The notes under the pieces were generated by a model. The model was given only the letters and a program-made list of their open reading frames with translations, made no database searches and was not told where the DNA came from. Shown here piece after piece: positions 52,489-61,024 of a DNA stretch of 64,000 nucleotides. The first letter of the stretch is position 1, and each line of letters starts with the position of its first letter. The translations under genes were made by a program, and so were the position numbers. Source of the DNA: an uncultured Lachnoclostridium sp. (GTDB lineage: Bacteria > Bacillota > Clostridia > Lachnospirales > Lachnospiraceae); NCBI GenBank assembly GCA_944381625.1, contig CALWLW010000001.1:62001-126000 (forward strand). Reading direction: 5' to 3'.

Positions 52489-53634
52489 GTGTATATACTT
52501 GTGCTGACGCTTTTTTTACAGCCCATGGCTGTGCGCGCGGAGGAAAATCAGGTGGCCGCGGAGGTGGCTGCGCCCCATGCGCTTTTGATGGAAGTGTCCA
52601 CGGGAACGGTGCTGATGGAAAAAGCGGCGGATGAGAAGATACACCCCGCCAGCGTGACGAAGATCATGACCATGCTGCTGATTCTGGAGGCGGTGGAAGA
52701 AGGCCGGATCGGCCTGGAGGATGTGGTGACGGTATCGGAGCACGCGGCGTCCATGGGCGGGTCTCAGGTTTATCTGGAGGCGTATGAAGAGCAGACGGTG
52801 GATACACTGCTGAAATGCATTGCGGTGGCCAGCGCCAACGACGCCTGTGTGGCCATGGCCGAGTATATCAGCGGCAGCGAGGGTGATTTTGTAAAAAGCA
52901 TGAACGAGAGGGCGGCGGAGCTTGGTATGACCAATACCCATTTCGTGAACAGCTGCGGGCTGGATGACGACGCCCATCTGACCACGGCCAGGGATGTGGC
53001 GCTGATGTCCAGGGAACTGCTGCTCAACCATCCCCAGATCCATGAATATTGTACCATCTGGATGGATCATATCGTTCATACCACGGCCAGGGGCAGCTTT
53101 GAATTTGGCCTGACCAACACGAATAAGTTGATCCGCCAGTATGAATATTCCACGGGGCTGAAAACAGGATATACCAGCGTGGCAGGTTTCTGCATCTCAG
53201 CCAGCGCCAAAAAGGACGATATCGAGATGGTGGCGGTGATCATGGGCGGTGCAGACAGCAAAAGCCGTTTCCAGGATGCGGTCACGCTGCTGAACAGCGG
53301 GTTTGCCTGCTGCAGCCTTTACCGGGACGAGAACCGGGAAGAACTGGCAGATCTGCCGGTGTCCGGGGGTGTGGAAGAGATGGTTCCGCTGAAATACGCG
53401 GGAGATTTTTCCTATGTGTCCACGGACGGGCGCAATCTGGCTCAGATAGAGAAGTCCCTGGAACTTCCGGAGAGCATGGAAGCGCCGGTGGAAGAGGGAC
53501 GTGTGGTGGGCAGGGTCGTTTATACCCTGGACGGCGATGTGATCGGCACTACGGAGATCCTGGCCGCAGGGTCGGCCTCCAGAGCCGGATATAAAGATTA
53601 TTTTCAAAAAGCCTTCCGGACATTTTTGCTCTAA
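52489..53634 (+). CDS. D-alanyl-D-alanine carboxypeptidase (DacF/PBP5-like)
   Basis: 381 residues from the GTG at 52489. That GTG is 19 bases from AGGTGG, too far; the frame continues up to CTG 52474 or ATT 52471, which would give a normal signal peptide (KKICVYILVLTLFLQPMAVRA) at 4 bases or less from the site. The true start is therefore probably non-ATG/GTG. Active-site motifs are intact: SVTK in PASVTKIM, SAN in ASANDAC, KTG in LKTGYT. A C-terminal beta domain follows (about 270-375). It trims peptidoglycan stem peptides outside the membrane. Confidence 0.88.
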   Translation: MYILVLTLFLQPMAVRAEENQVAAEVAAPHALLMEVSTGTVLMEKAADEKIHPASVTKIMTMLLILEAVEEGRIGLEDVVTVSEHAASMGGSQVYLEAYEEQTVDTLLKCIAVASANDACVAMAEYISGSEGDFVKSMNERAAELGMTNTHFVNSCGLDDDAHLTTARDVALMSRELLLNHPQIHEYCTIWMDHIVHTTARGSFEFGLTNTNKLIRQYEYSTGLKTGYTSVAGFCISASAKKDDIEMVAVIMGGADSKSRFQDAVTLLNSGFACCSLYRDENREELADLPVSGGVEEMVPLKYAGDFSYVSTDGRNLAQIEKSLELPESMEAPVEEGRVVGRVVYTLDGDVIGTTEILAAGSASRAGYKDYFQKAFRTFLL

Positions 53635-53638
53635 ACGT

Positions 53639-53668
53639 TTGCAATGGTGCGGAAGAGTATGGTAAGAT
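53639..53668 (+). promoter_or_regulatory. possible promoter of the phosphoesterase-scpAB operon
   Basis: TTGCAA (53639-53644), 18 bases, TAAGAT (53663-53668), very close to the start codon at 53676, giving an almost leaderless transcript. Confidence 0.4.
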
Positions 53669-53675
53669 ACCTGTT

Positions 53676-54473
53676 ATGGAAATTAAGACTTACGAAATAC
53701 GGACGAAAAAAATAAAGAAAGAAGAGCAGCCTCTGCGGCTGGTGATGCTCTCGGACCTGCATGACCGGCTGTGGGGGGAGAAGCAGAAAACTCTCCTGGA
53801 CGCCATTGACCGGCTGAGGGGAGACCTGATCCTCTGCGCGGGGGATATGCTGATCGGCAGGGAACAGGCGAAGATGGAGAATGCCATCCAGCTGTTCCGG
53901 GGACTGGGAAAAGGAGAGGTTCCGGTGTTCTGCAGCAACGGCAACCATGAGTCCCGGATGCGCCAGCAGCTGTCCATCTACGGGAGACAGTACCAGCAGT
54001 ATGCCAGACAGCTGCGCAGCTTTGGCATCCGGATCCTGGAGAATGAGACAGCTTCGGTGAAGATCCGGTCGGTCAGGGTTCAGATCCATGGGTACGAGAT
54101 GCCGCTGAAATACTACCGGAAGCTCTGCATGCTGCCTTATGATACCAGGGATCTGAGACAGAAATTCGGCGGGATTCACGACGAGGACTTCCATATTCTG
54201 CTGGCGCACAACCCGGTCTATTTTGAGACCTATGTACGGTGGGGCGCAGACCTGACCCTGTCGGGCCATCTTCATGGAGGTATTGTCCGCCTTCCGGGGA
54301 TCGGCGGAGTGATTACTCCCCAGGCGAAGCTGTTCCCCAAATATGACAGGGGACTCTTTGAAGAGGATGAAAAATATATGGTGGTCAGCGCGGGCCTGGG
54401 CGAACATACCATACCTGTCCGGATCATGAACCCGCCTCAGCTGATCTGTATTGTGGTAAAGGGGACCGGTTGA
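53676..54473 (+). CDS. metallophosphoesterase
   Basis: 265 residues. Calcineurin-like motifs in order: LSDLHD (D-x-H), CAGDML (GD), SNGNHES (GNHE), ILLAHNP (H) and LSGHLHGG (GHxH). No clear signal peptide or membrane segment. It hydrolyses phosphomonoesters or diesters of unknown identity, possibly lipid-linked. It ends one base before scpA, so is likely the first gene of the scpA-scpB operon. Confidence 0.88.
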   Translation: MEIKTYEIRTKKIKKEEQPLRLVMLSDLHDRLWGEKQKTLLDAIDRLRGDLILCAGDMLIGREQAKMENAIQLFRGLGKGEVPVFCSNGNHESRMRQQLSIYGRQYQQYARQLRSFGIRILENETASVKIRSVRVQIHGYEMPLKYYRKLCMLPYDTRDLRQKFGGIHDEDFHILLAHNPVYFETYVRWGADLTLSGHLHGGIVRLPGIGGVITPQAKLFPKYDRGLFEEDEKYMVVSAGLGEHTIPVRIMNPPQLICIVVKGTG

Positions 54474-54474
54474 G

Positions 54475-55218
54475 ATGACGCTGTCGGTAAAACTGGAGAA
54501 TTTTGAAGGGCCGCTGGATCTCCTGCTGCACCTGATCGATATCAATAAGTTCAATATTTTCGATATCCCCATTGTGGAGATCACAGACCAGTATATGGAA
54601 TATATCAGATCCATGGAAGACCGGGACCTGAATACCATGAGCGAGTTTCTGGTCATGGCCGCCACGCTTCTGGAGATCAAGGCCAGGATGCTGCTTCCAG
54701 CAGAGGTGGACGAAGAAGGTGAGGAGCTGGACCCCAGGGAAGAACTGGTGCAGAAGCTTCTGGAATATAAGATGTACAAATATATGGCCGCGGAACTGAA
54801 GGACCGCATGATTGTCGCGGAGAGGGCCTTTTACAAAGATCCCACGATCCCGGAGGAAGTGGCGGCCTACGAGCAGCCGGTGGATCTGGAGGAACTGGTG
54901 GGAGATCTGACGCTTCGCCGGCTGAACCAGATCTTTCAGAACGTGATGCGCCGGCAGAATGAGAAGATCGATCCCATCCGAAGTAAATTCGGGAAGATCG
55001 AGCAGGAGGAGATCAGCCTGGATGAAAGAATCAGTGAACTGAGGCTTTATGCCGAGGAGCATGCGTCCTTCTGCTTTTCCGGCCTTCTGGAACAGCAGAA
55101 GGGGCGTATCCAGGTGATCGTCACGTTCCTGGCGGTGCTGGAACTGATGAAGACGGGAGAGCTTCAGGCGTTCCAGGAGCATTCATTCGGAGAGATCCGG
55201 CTTCGGAGGAATTCATGA
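54475..55218 (+). CDS. scpA: segregation and condensation protein A
   Basis: 247 residues. NFEGPLDLLLHLIDINKFNIFDIPIVEIT is the classic ScpA (kleisin) N terminus; the middle is acidic (EVDEEGEELD); the C-terminal winged helix ends AFQEHSFGEIRL. ScpA bridges the heads of Smc in chromosome condensation. It overlaps scpB by 4 bases (ATGA), as in most Firmicutes. Confidence 0.96.
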   Translation: MTLSVKLENFEGPLDLLLHLIDINKFNIFDIPIVEITDQYMEYIRSMEDRDLNTMSEFLVMAATLLEIKARMLLPAEVDEEGEELDPREELVQKLLEYKMYKYMAAELKDRMIVAERAFYKDPTIPEEVAAYEQPVDLEELVGDLTLRRLNQIFQNVMRRQNEKIDPIRSKFGKIEQEEISLDERISELRLYAEEHASFCFSGLLEQQKGRIQVIVTFLAVLELMKTGELQAFQEHSFGEIRLRRNS

Positions 55219-55820
55219 GCGAAGAATTACGGGAAAATGAGAGGACAGAAGTGGAACTGGAAAAGATAGAAGGAACCGTGGAAGCGGTACTGTTCGCCAT
55301 GGGCAGCGCAGTGGGCGTGGACAAGATCGCGGCGGCCATCGGCCACGACACGGAGACAGCCAGGAGGCTGGTGCACCGGATGATGGACCGGTACAACAGC
55401 CGGCCGGGCGGCATGGAGATTATAGAGCTGGAGGATTCTTTCCAGCTGTGTACGCGCCGGGAACATTACGACGCGCTGATCCGGGTGGCCAAGCAGCCTA
55501 AAAAATATTCTCTGACGGATGTGCAGCTGGAGGTGCTCTCGGTGGTGGCGTACCGCCAGCCGGTGACCAGGCAGGAGATTGAAAAGATCCGCGGGGTGAA
55601 TTCCGACCATGCGCTGAACCGGCTGGTGGAGTATGGGCTGGTCCAGGAGGCGGGACGTATGGATGCGCCGGGCAGGCCGATCCTGTTCGGTACAACGGAG
55701 GATTTCCTGCGCAATTTTGGCGTCCGCTCCACGGAAGAACTTCCCTCCATACAGCCGGAACTGGCGGAGGAGATGAAGAGCGAGGCGGAGGAAGAGGTAC
55801 AGCTGAAGCTGAATCTTTAG
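55215..55820 (+). CDS. scpB: segregation and condensation protein B
   Basis: 201 residues. Two winged-helix domains: IEGTVEAVLFAMGSAVGVDKIAAAIG and YSLTDVQLEVLSVVAYRQPVTRQEIEKIRGV; LVEYGLVQEAGRMDAPGRPILFGTT is the conserved end. ScpB dimers bind ScpA in the Smc complex. Coupled to scpA and followed after 56 bases by a second carboxypeptidase gene. Confidence 0.96.
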   Translation: MSEELRENERTEVELEKIEGTVEAVLFAMGSAVGVDKIAAAIGHDTETARRLVHRMMDRYNSRPGGMEIIELEDSFQLCTRREHYDALIRVAKQPKKYSLTDVQLEVLSVVAYRQPVTRQEIEKIRGVNSDHALNRLVEYGLVQEAGRMDAPGRPILFGTTEDFLRNFGVRSTEELPSIQPELAEEMKSEAEEEVQLKLNL

Positions 55821-55876
55821 CATGAACACAGGATTTCTGCCATACATTGAAGAAAGAGTGTATGCGCAGGTGTTCT

Positions 55877-57025
55877 ATGAAAAAAAGAAAGATATATACA
55901 GGTATTCTCCTGGCTCTCCTGATGTCGGGCACGTCGGTGCGCGCCCAGGAAGAGCCGGAGGGACTGTACGCCCGGTCGGCAGTGTTGATGGATGCTGATA
56001 CCGGGCGTGTTTTATTTGAAAAGAACGGGGACGAAGCCCTGCCCATGGCAAGCACTACGAAGATTATGACGCTTCTGGTGACGTTGGAGAATGCGGATCT
56101 GGAGGGAACCGTCACGGTATCCTCTTACGCGGCCTCCATGCCGGACGTGCAGCTGAATATCCGGGAAGGCGAGCGCTATCGGCTGAAGGATCTGTGTTAT
56201 TCTCTGATGCTGGAGTCGCACAATGATTCTGCAGTGGCCATCGCGGAGCATGTGGGAGGCAGCGTGGAAGGATTTGCTTCCATGATGAACCAGAAGGCCA
56301 GGGATCTGGGATGTTACCATACATATTTTATCACCCCCAACGGGCTGGACGCCCAGGATGAGTATGGAGTCCATTCCACGACGGCCAGAGATCTGGCCAG
56401 GATCATGCGGTTCTGCATGGAAAATGAGACCTTCCTTTCCATCACGCGGGAGCCTTCCTGGAGTTTTACGGACCTGGACGGGACGAGGAGCTTTACGGTA
56501 AACAATAAAAACGCGTTCCTGAACATGATGGAAGGGGCGCTGACCGGAAAAACAGGTTTTACCAACGACGCCGGATACTGTTATGTGGGCGCGCTGGAGC
56601 GGGAAGGAAAACGTCTGATTGTGGCCCTGCTTGCCTGCGGCTGGCCGAACAACCGCACGTGGAAATGGTCGGATACCAGGACGCTGATGACTTATGGGCT
56701 GGAAAATTATCATCTGGAGACTGTGGGAGACGAGATCCTTCAGATGGAGCCGGCAATGGTGGAAGACGGACAGGAGGGAACGGTGGCGCTGACCGCGGAT
56801 ATCCGGACAGAGCAGCTGCTGATGAAAGAAGGAGAAAGCTTCCGCATGGAGGTGGACCGCCCGGAAAGCCTTGCAGCGCCGGTGGAGGAAGGGGAGATCG
56901 TGGGGAGCGTTGCGTATTATCTGAATGGAGAAATCATGGATCTTTTCCCGGTGCGCACGGCAGGAACGGTAGGAAAAGTCGACTTTTGGTGGTGCCTGGA
57001 GCAGGTGCTGGACCGATGGATTTAA
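55877..57025 (+). CDS. D-alanyl-D-alanine carboxypeptidase (DacF/PBP5-like), second copy
   Basis: 382 residues from ATG 55877 with AGGTG 7 bases upstream. Signal peptide RKIYTGILLALLMSGTSVRA. Motifs: STTK in MASTTKIM, SHN in LESHNDSAV (the SxN motif), KTG in LTGKTGFT. The C-terminal domain ends with a hydrophobic/aromatic helix (FWWCLEQVLDRWI) that may anchor it. Paralogue of the gene at 52489 and, following scpAB, in the place occupied by dacF-type genes in many Clostridia. Acts in cell-wall or spore-cortex maturation. Confidence 0.9.
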   Translation: MKKRKIYTGILLALLMSGTSVRAQEEPEGLYARSAVLMDADTGRVLFEKNGDEALPMASTTKIMTLLVTLENADLEGTVTVSSYAASMPDVQLNIREGERYRLKDLCYSLMLESHNDSAVAIAEHVGGSVEGFASMMNQKARDLGCYHTYFITPNGLDAQDEYGVHSTTARDLARIMRFCMENETFLSITREPSWSFTDLDGTRSFTVNNKNAFLNMMEGALTGKTGFTNDAGYCYVGALEREGKRLIVALLACGWPNNRTWKWSDTRTLMTYGLENYHLETVGDEILQMEPAMVEDGQEGTVALTADIRTEQLLMKEGESFRMEVDRPESLAAPVEEGEIVGSVAYYLNGEIMDLFPVRTAGTVGKVDFWWCLEQVLDRWI

Positions 57026-57076
57026 AAGATAAATGTAGTAATAAAAGGCTGAAATGGAACGATGTGCAAAATGTTC

Positions 57077-57105
57077 TTGAAAAAACTTGTACAAATTGCT
57101 ACAAT
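57077..57105 (+). promoter_or_regulatory. promoter of the decarboxylase operon
   Basis: TTGAAA (57077-57082), 17 bases, TACAAT (57100-57105), 57 bases before the first start codon. Confidence 0.65.
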
Positions 57106-57161
57106 ATTGTGTGGTGAAATATGGACTTTTACTATAAAAATTGACACATGGAGGGCTAAAA

Positions 57162-58598
57162 ATGAGCAGTACAGCACAGAGCTCGGCAAGAAGCAGGATT
57201 CAGGCTTTACTTGACGAGAACAGTTTTGTTGAGATCGGCGCGGCTGTCACCGCACGAACCACAGATTTCAACATGAACAACACAGATACGCCGTCGGACG
57301 GAGTAGTCACCGGATATGGTGTCATCGACGGCAGCCTGGTGTATGTGTACAGCCAGGACGCGTCCGTTTTGGGCGGTTCCATGGGTGAGATGCATGCAAA
57401 AAAGATCACGCGGATCTACGATATGGCAATGAAGATGGGCGCGCCCGTGGTGGGCCTGGTAGACTGCGCGGGTCTGAGGCTTCAGGAGGCGACCGACGCA
57501 CTGCAGGCTTTCGGCGAACTGTATCTGAAACAGGCGATGGCATCCGGCGTAATTCCGCAGATTACGGCGGTGTTCGGCAATTGCGGAGGCGGTATGGCCG
57601 TGGCGTCCGCCATGTCTGATTTTACATTTATGGAGAGCAGGAAAGCAAAATTATTCGTAAATTCCCCCAATGCGCTGAAAGGCAACGACGCGTCCAAGTG
57701 CGATACGGCGTCCGCCGCGTTCCAGAGCGAAGAGGCGGGCATTGTGGACGTGGTGGCGGAGGAGGCAGAGCTGATCGCGAAGATCCGCGAACTGATCTCC
57801 CTGATCCCGGCCAACAACGAAGATGACCTGTCCTATATGGACTGCGACGACGACCTGAACCGTGTCTGCGCGGATCTGGAGAACGCCGCGGCAGATCCGG
57901 CCGTTGCGCTTCCCATGATTTCCGACGGGGGCATCTTCTTTGAGACGAAGGCGGATTACGGAAAAGATATGGTGACCGGCTTCATCAAACTGAACGGCAA
58001 TACGGTGGGCGCAGTGGCCAACCGTACGGCGCTCTATGATGAAGAAGGAAACCTGGTGCAGGAGTTCGCGCCGGAGCTGTCCGCGAGAGGCTGTGAGAAA
58101 GCCGCAAAATTCGTGAAATTCTGCGACGCTTTTGAGATCCCGGTCCTGACGCTGACCAATGCGGCCGGATATAAGGCGGCGGTCTGCTCGGAGAAGCGGA
58201 TGGCGAAAGCGGCGGCGGCGCTGACCAGCGCGTTTGCGGAGGCCAGCGTTCCCAAGGTGAACGTGGTGACCGGAAAAGCTTTCGGAAGCGCCTATGTGAC
58301 CATGAACAGCAAAGGCCTGGGAGCTGATTTTGTATATGCGTGGCCGAAGGCCCAGATCGGTATGATGGACGCGAAGCTGGCGGTGAAGGTGATGTATCCG
58401 GAAGCAGGGGCTGAAGAGCTGAAGGAGAAGGAGCAGGGGTATGCAGGCCTTCAGAACAGCGTGGACTCCGCCGCAAAGAGAGGCTATGTGGATACGGTGA
58501 TCGAGCCGCAGGATACAAGGAAATATGTGATCGGCGCTTTTGAGATGCTGTTTACCAAGAGGGAAGACCGCCCGGCGAAAAAACATGGGACTGTTTAA
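57162..58598 (+). CDS. acyl-CoA carboxyltransferase subunit (MmdA/12S-like)
   Basis: 478 residues from ATG 57162 (GGAGGG upstream). Two crotonase-like carboxyltransferase halves: N-half PSDGVVTGYGVIDG, YSQDASVLGGSMGEMHAKKI, FGNCGGGMAVASAMSDFTFM; C-half GKDMVTGFIKLNG, VLTLTNAAGYK, VTGKAFGSAYVTM. This is the family of methylmalonyl-CoA and glutaconyl-CoA decarboxylase alpha subunits and the 12S transcarboxylase subunit, which move a carboxyl group between an acyl-CoA and biotin. It is first in an operon with OadG, biotin carrier, OadB and OadA-type genes. The acyl-CoA substrate is not clear from sequence. Confidence 0.85.
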   Translation: MSSTAQSSARSRIQALLDENSFVEIGAAVTARTTDFNMNNTDTPSDGVVTGYGVIDGSLVYVYSQDASVLGGSMGEMHAKKITRIYDMAMKMGAPVVGLVDCAGLRLQEATDALQAFGELYLKQAMASGVIPQITAVFGNCGGGMAVASAMSDFTFMESRKAKLFVNSPNALKGNDASKCDTASAAFQSEEAGIVDVVAEEAELIAKIRELISLIPANNEDDLSYMDCDDDLNRVCADLENAAADPAVALPMISDGGIFFETKADYGKDMVTGFIKLNGNTVGAVANRTALYDEEGNLVQEFAPELSARGCEKAAKFVKFCDAFEIPVLTLTNAAGYKAAVCSEKRMAKAAAALTSAFAEASVPKVNVVTGKAFGSAYVTMNSKGLGADFVYAWPKAQIGMMDAKLAVKVMYPEAGAEELKEKEQGYAGLQNSVDSAAKRGYVDTVIEPQDTRKYVIGAFEMLFTKREDRPAKKHGTV

Positions 58599-58613
58599 AG
58601 CGAGGTGGAGAGT

Positions 58614-59414
58614 ATGAAACGATTTAAAAACAAGATTTTCACGGCGCTTGTTCTGGCGGCGGCCATGCTCTGCATGACAGCGTGCGGGAAAACGACTGAG
58701 GAAGACGCGATAGTCTACGACGAGGCGTACCTGGACTCCATTGCCGATTTCCTGATCGCCAACTGGGCCGGGCTTTCCCAGGAAGATATTGCGGCGTTTG
58801 CGGAAATGGATGCGGACGAGGCAGAGGCAGTGATCGGCCAGAACGGCCTGCCTTTTGAAGCGGACGCGTTTACCACAGGTTTTGCAGCATATGAAGGAGT
58901 GGCAGAGGATCTGGGCGGATATGTGTCCACCTTAAGCTACGGAACGCCGGAAGTAAACGGGGAAGAGATCACACTGGATGTGACCGTGCAGTATGAGAAC
59001 CGCGAAGCGGTGATCAGCCTTATATTTGACGAGGACAGCGTGGTGCAGTCGGTGGACGTAAGCCCGCGGTATTCCATGAGCGAGATTCTTTACAAGGCGC
59101 TCATGAACACGATCCTGGGCATGGGCACTGTGTTTATCGTGCTGATCTTTATCAGCCTGGTGATTTACTGCTTTAACTTTATCCCTGCGATTCAGGCAAA
59201 ATTTGGCAGAAAGAAAAAGGAAGAGCCGCCCAAGGCGGCGCCGGCGGCCCTGCCGGAAGAGTCGGCGGCTGAGAACATAGAAGAACTTGCGGACGACACG
59301 GAGCTGGTTGCGGCCATCACCGCGGCGATCTGCGCATATGAAGGGACTTCCGCGGACGGATTCGTGGTACGTTCCATCCGCAGGGCAGCGAGGCCGTCCT
59401 GGAACCGAGTATAA
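58614..59414 (+). CDS. lipoprotein-fused OadG/gamma subunit of Na+-pumping decarboxylase
   Basis: 266 residues from ATG 58614 (GAGGTGGAG upstream). It starts with a lipoprotein signal (lipobox MTAC, Cys about 23) and a 120-residue outer domain (AYLDSIADFLIANWAGLSQE, then EITLDVTVQYENREAV, DUF3887-like). A membrane helix (about 168-190) leads to a Pro/Ala linker and the OadG-type end SIRRAARPSWNR. Ordinary OadG is 80-140 residues, so the lipoprotein half is an added domain. The C-terminal part should hold the complex together on the cytoplasmic side. Confidence 0.8.
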   Translation: MKRFKNKIFTALVLAAAMLCMTACGKTTEEDAIVYDEAYLDSIADFLIANWAGLSQEDIAAFAEMDADEAEAVIGQNGLPFEADAFTTGFAAYEGVAEDLGGYVSTLSYGTPEVNGEEITLDVTVQYENREAVISLIFDEDSVVQSVDVSPRYSMSEILYKALMNTILGMGTVFIVLIFISLVIYCFNFIPAIQAKFGRKKKEEPPKAAPAALPEESAAENIEELADDTELVAAITAAICAYEGTSADGFVVRSIRRAARPSWNRV

Positions 59415-59434
59415 AATATTGGAGGTTAGTAGAG

Positions 59435-59812
59435 ATGAAAAATTATACCATTACCGTAAATGGAACTGTATATGATGTGACTGTGGAAGAAAACGGAAGC
59501 GCGGCGGCTCCGGCACGTCCCGCAGCGCCTGCTCCGAAAGCGGCTCCCAAGGCGGCTCCGGCTCCCGCGCCTGCAAAGGCGAAAGCAGCGGCGGCAGGAT
59601 CGGCGGAAGTGACCGCTCAGGTTCCCGGAAAAGTATTCAAGATCGTGGCGAACGTGGGACAGGCAGTGAAAGAAGGAGAGCCGGTGATCGTCCTGGAAGC
59701 AATGAAGATGGAGATTGACGTGGTGGCCCAGCAGGACGGCGTCATCGCATCCATTGAAGTCGCTGTGGGCGACGCGGTGGAATCCGGCGACGTGCTGGCT
59801 ACCATGAACTGA
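59435..59812 (+). CDS. biotin carrier protein of decarboxylase/transcarboxylase
   Basis: 125 residues; GGAGG precedes the ATG. A short beta N terminus (KNYTITVNGTVYDVTVEE), an Ala/Pro/Lys linker (about 25-55), then a biotinyl domain with EAMKM; the Lys in AMKM is the biotin site. It resembles the 1.3S transcarboxylase subunit and MmdC. The biotin arm would shuttle CO2 between the two carboxyltransferases and the OadB membrane subunit encoded beside it. Confidence 0.95.
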   Translation: MKNYTITVNGTVYDVTVEENGSAAAPARPAAPAPKAAPKAAPAPAPAKAKAAAAGSAEVTAQVPGKVFKIVANVGQAVKEGEPVIVLEAMKMEIDVVAQQDGVIASIEVAVGDAVESGDVLATMN

Positions 59813-59851
59813 TCGGATGAAGTATATGAGTAAATCATTGGAGGTTACGAC

Positions 59852-61003
59852 ATGAGTTATATTGCTGATACTTTAGGGAACCTCGTGCAGCAGACCGCGT
59901 TTATGAATCTGACTTTTGGAAACTTCATCATGATCCTCGTTGCATGCGTTTTCCTTTATCTGGCTATCGCCAAAGGGTATGAGCCCCTGCTGCTGGTACC
60001 GATCTCTTTCGGGATGCTGCTGGTAAATATCTATCCGGATATTATGCTGGCGGCCGAAGATGCGGCCAACGGCGCAGGCGGTATGCTCTGGTATTTCTAT
60101 AAACTGGACGAGTGGGCGATCCTTCCGTCCCTGATTTTCATGGGCGTAGGAGCCATGACGGATTTCGGCCCCCTGATTGCCAACCCCAAGAGCTTCCTCC
60201 TGGGCGCGGCGGCGCAGTTTGGTATCTTCGCCGCGTATCTGGGCGCCATGGCCATGGGCTTCTCCGACCGTGCGGCGGCGGCCATCTCCATCATCGGCGG
60301 CGCTGACGGCCCCACATCCATCTTCCTGGCAGGAAAGCTTCAGCAGACGGCGATTCTGGGCCCCATCGCAGTGGCGGCATATTCCTATATGTCCCTGGTG
60401 CCGATCATCCAGCCGCCCATCATGAAACTTCTGACCACTGAGGAAGAGCGGAAGATCAAGATGGAACAGCTCCGTCCGGTGAGCAAGCTGGAGAAGATCC
60501 TGTTCCCCATCATCGTAACGATCGTAGTCTGCCTGATCCTTCCCACGACGGCTCCGCTGGTAGGTATGCTGATGCTGGGCAACCTGTTCCGTGAGAGCGG
60601 CGTGGTGCGCCAGCTGACGGAGACCGCGTCCAACGCCATGATGTACATGGTGGTTATCCTTCTGGGAACCTCTGTGGGCGCGACCACCAGCGCAGAGGCG
60701 TTCCTGAACCTGGATACGCTGAAGATCGTGGCCCTGGGCCTGATCGCGTTCGCGTTCGGTACTGCGGCAGGCGTGCTGTTCGGCAAGCTGATGTGCAAGG
60801 TGAGCGGCGGCAAGGTGAATCCTCTGATCGGTTCCGCAGGCGTATCCGCTGTGCCCATGGCGGCCCGCGTGTCACAGAAGGTGGGTGCGGAGGCTGATCC
60901 GACCAACTTCCTCCTGATGCATGCCATGGGCCCGAATGTGGCCGGTGTGATCGGTACCGCGGTGGCGGCCGGTACGTTCATGGCGATCTTTGGTGTGATG
61001 TAA
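59852..61003 (+). CDS. sodium-pumping decarboxylase beta subunit
   Basis: 383 residues, about 9-11 membrane helices. [15 protein letters not shown] (the Na+/carboxybiotin site Asp), [17 protein letters not shown], and [14 protein letters not shown] with [18 protein letters not shown] are the conserved features of OadB/MmdB/GcdB. It releases CO2 from carboxybiotin and exports Na+. The start follows GGAGGTTAC. Located between the biotin carrier and the alpha carboxyltransferase. Confidence 0.95.
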   Translation: MSYIADTLGNLVQQTAFMNLTFGNFIMILVACVFLYLAIAKGYEPLLLVPISFGMLLVNIYPDIMLAAEDAANGAGGMLWYFYKLDEWAILPSLIFMGVGAMTDFGPLIANPKSFLLGAAAQFGIFAAYLGAMAMGFSDRAAAAISIIGGADGPTSIFLAGKLQQTAILGPIAVAAYSYMSLVPIIQPPIMKLLTTEEERKIKMEQLRPVSKLEKILFPIIVTIVVCLILPTTAPLVGMLMLGNLFRESGVVRQLTETASNAMMYMVVILLGTSVGATTSAEAFLNLDTLKIVALGLIAFAFGTAAGVLFGKLMCKVSGGKVNPLIGSAGVSAVPMAARVSQKVGAEADPTNFLLMHAMGPNVAGVIGTAVAAGTFMAIFGVM

Positions 61004-61024
61004 TATAGAAGGAGGTACAGAACA

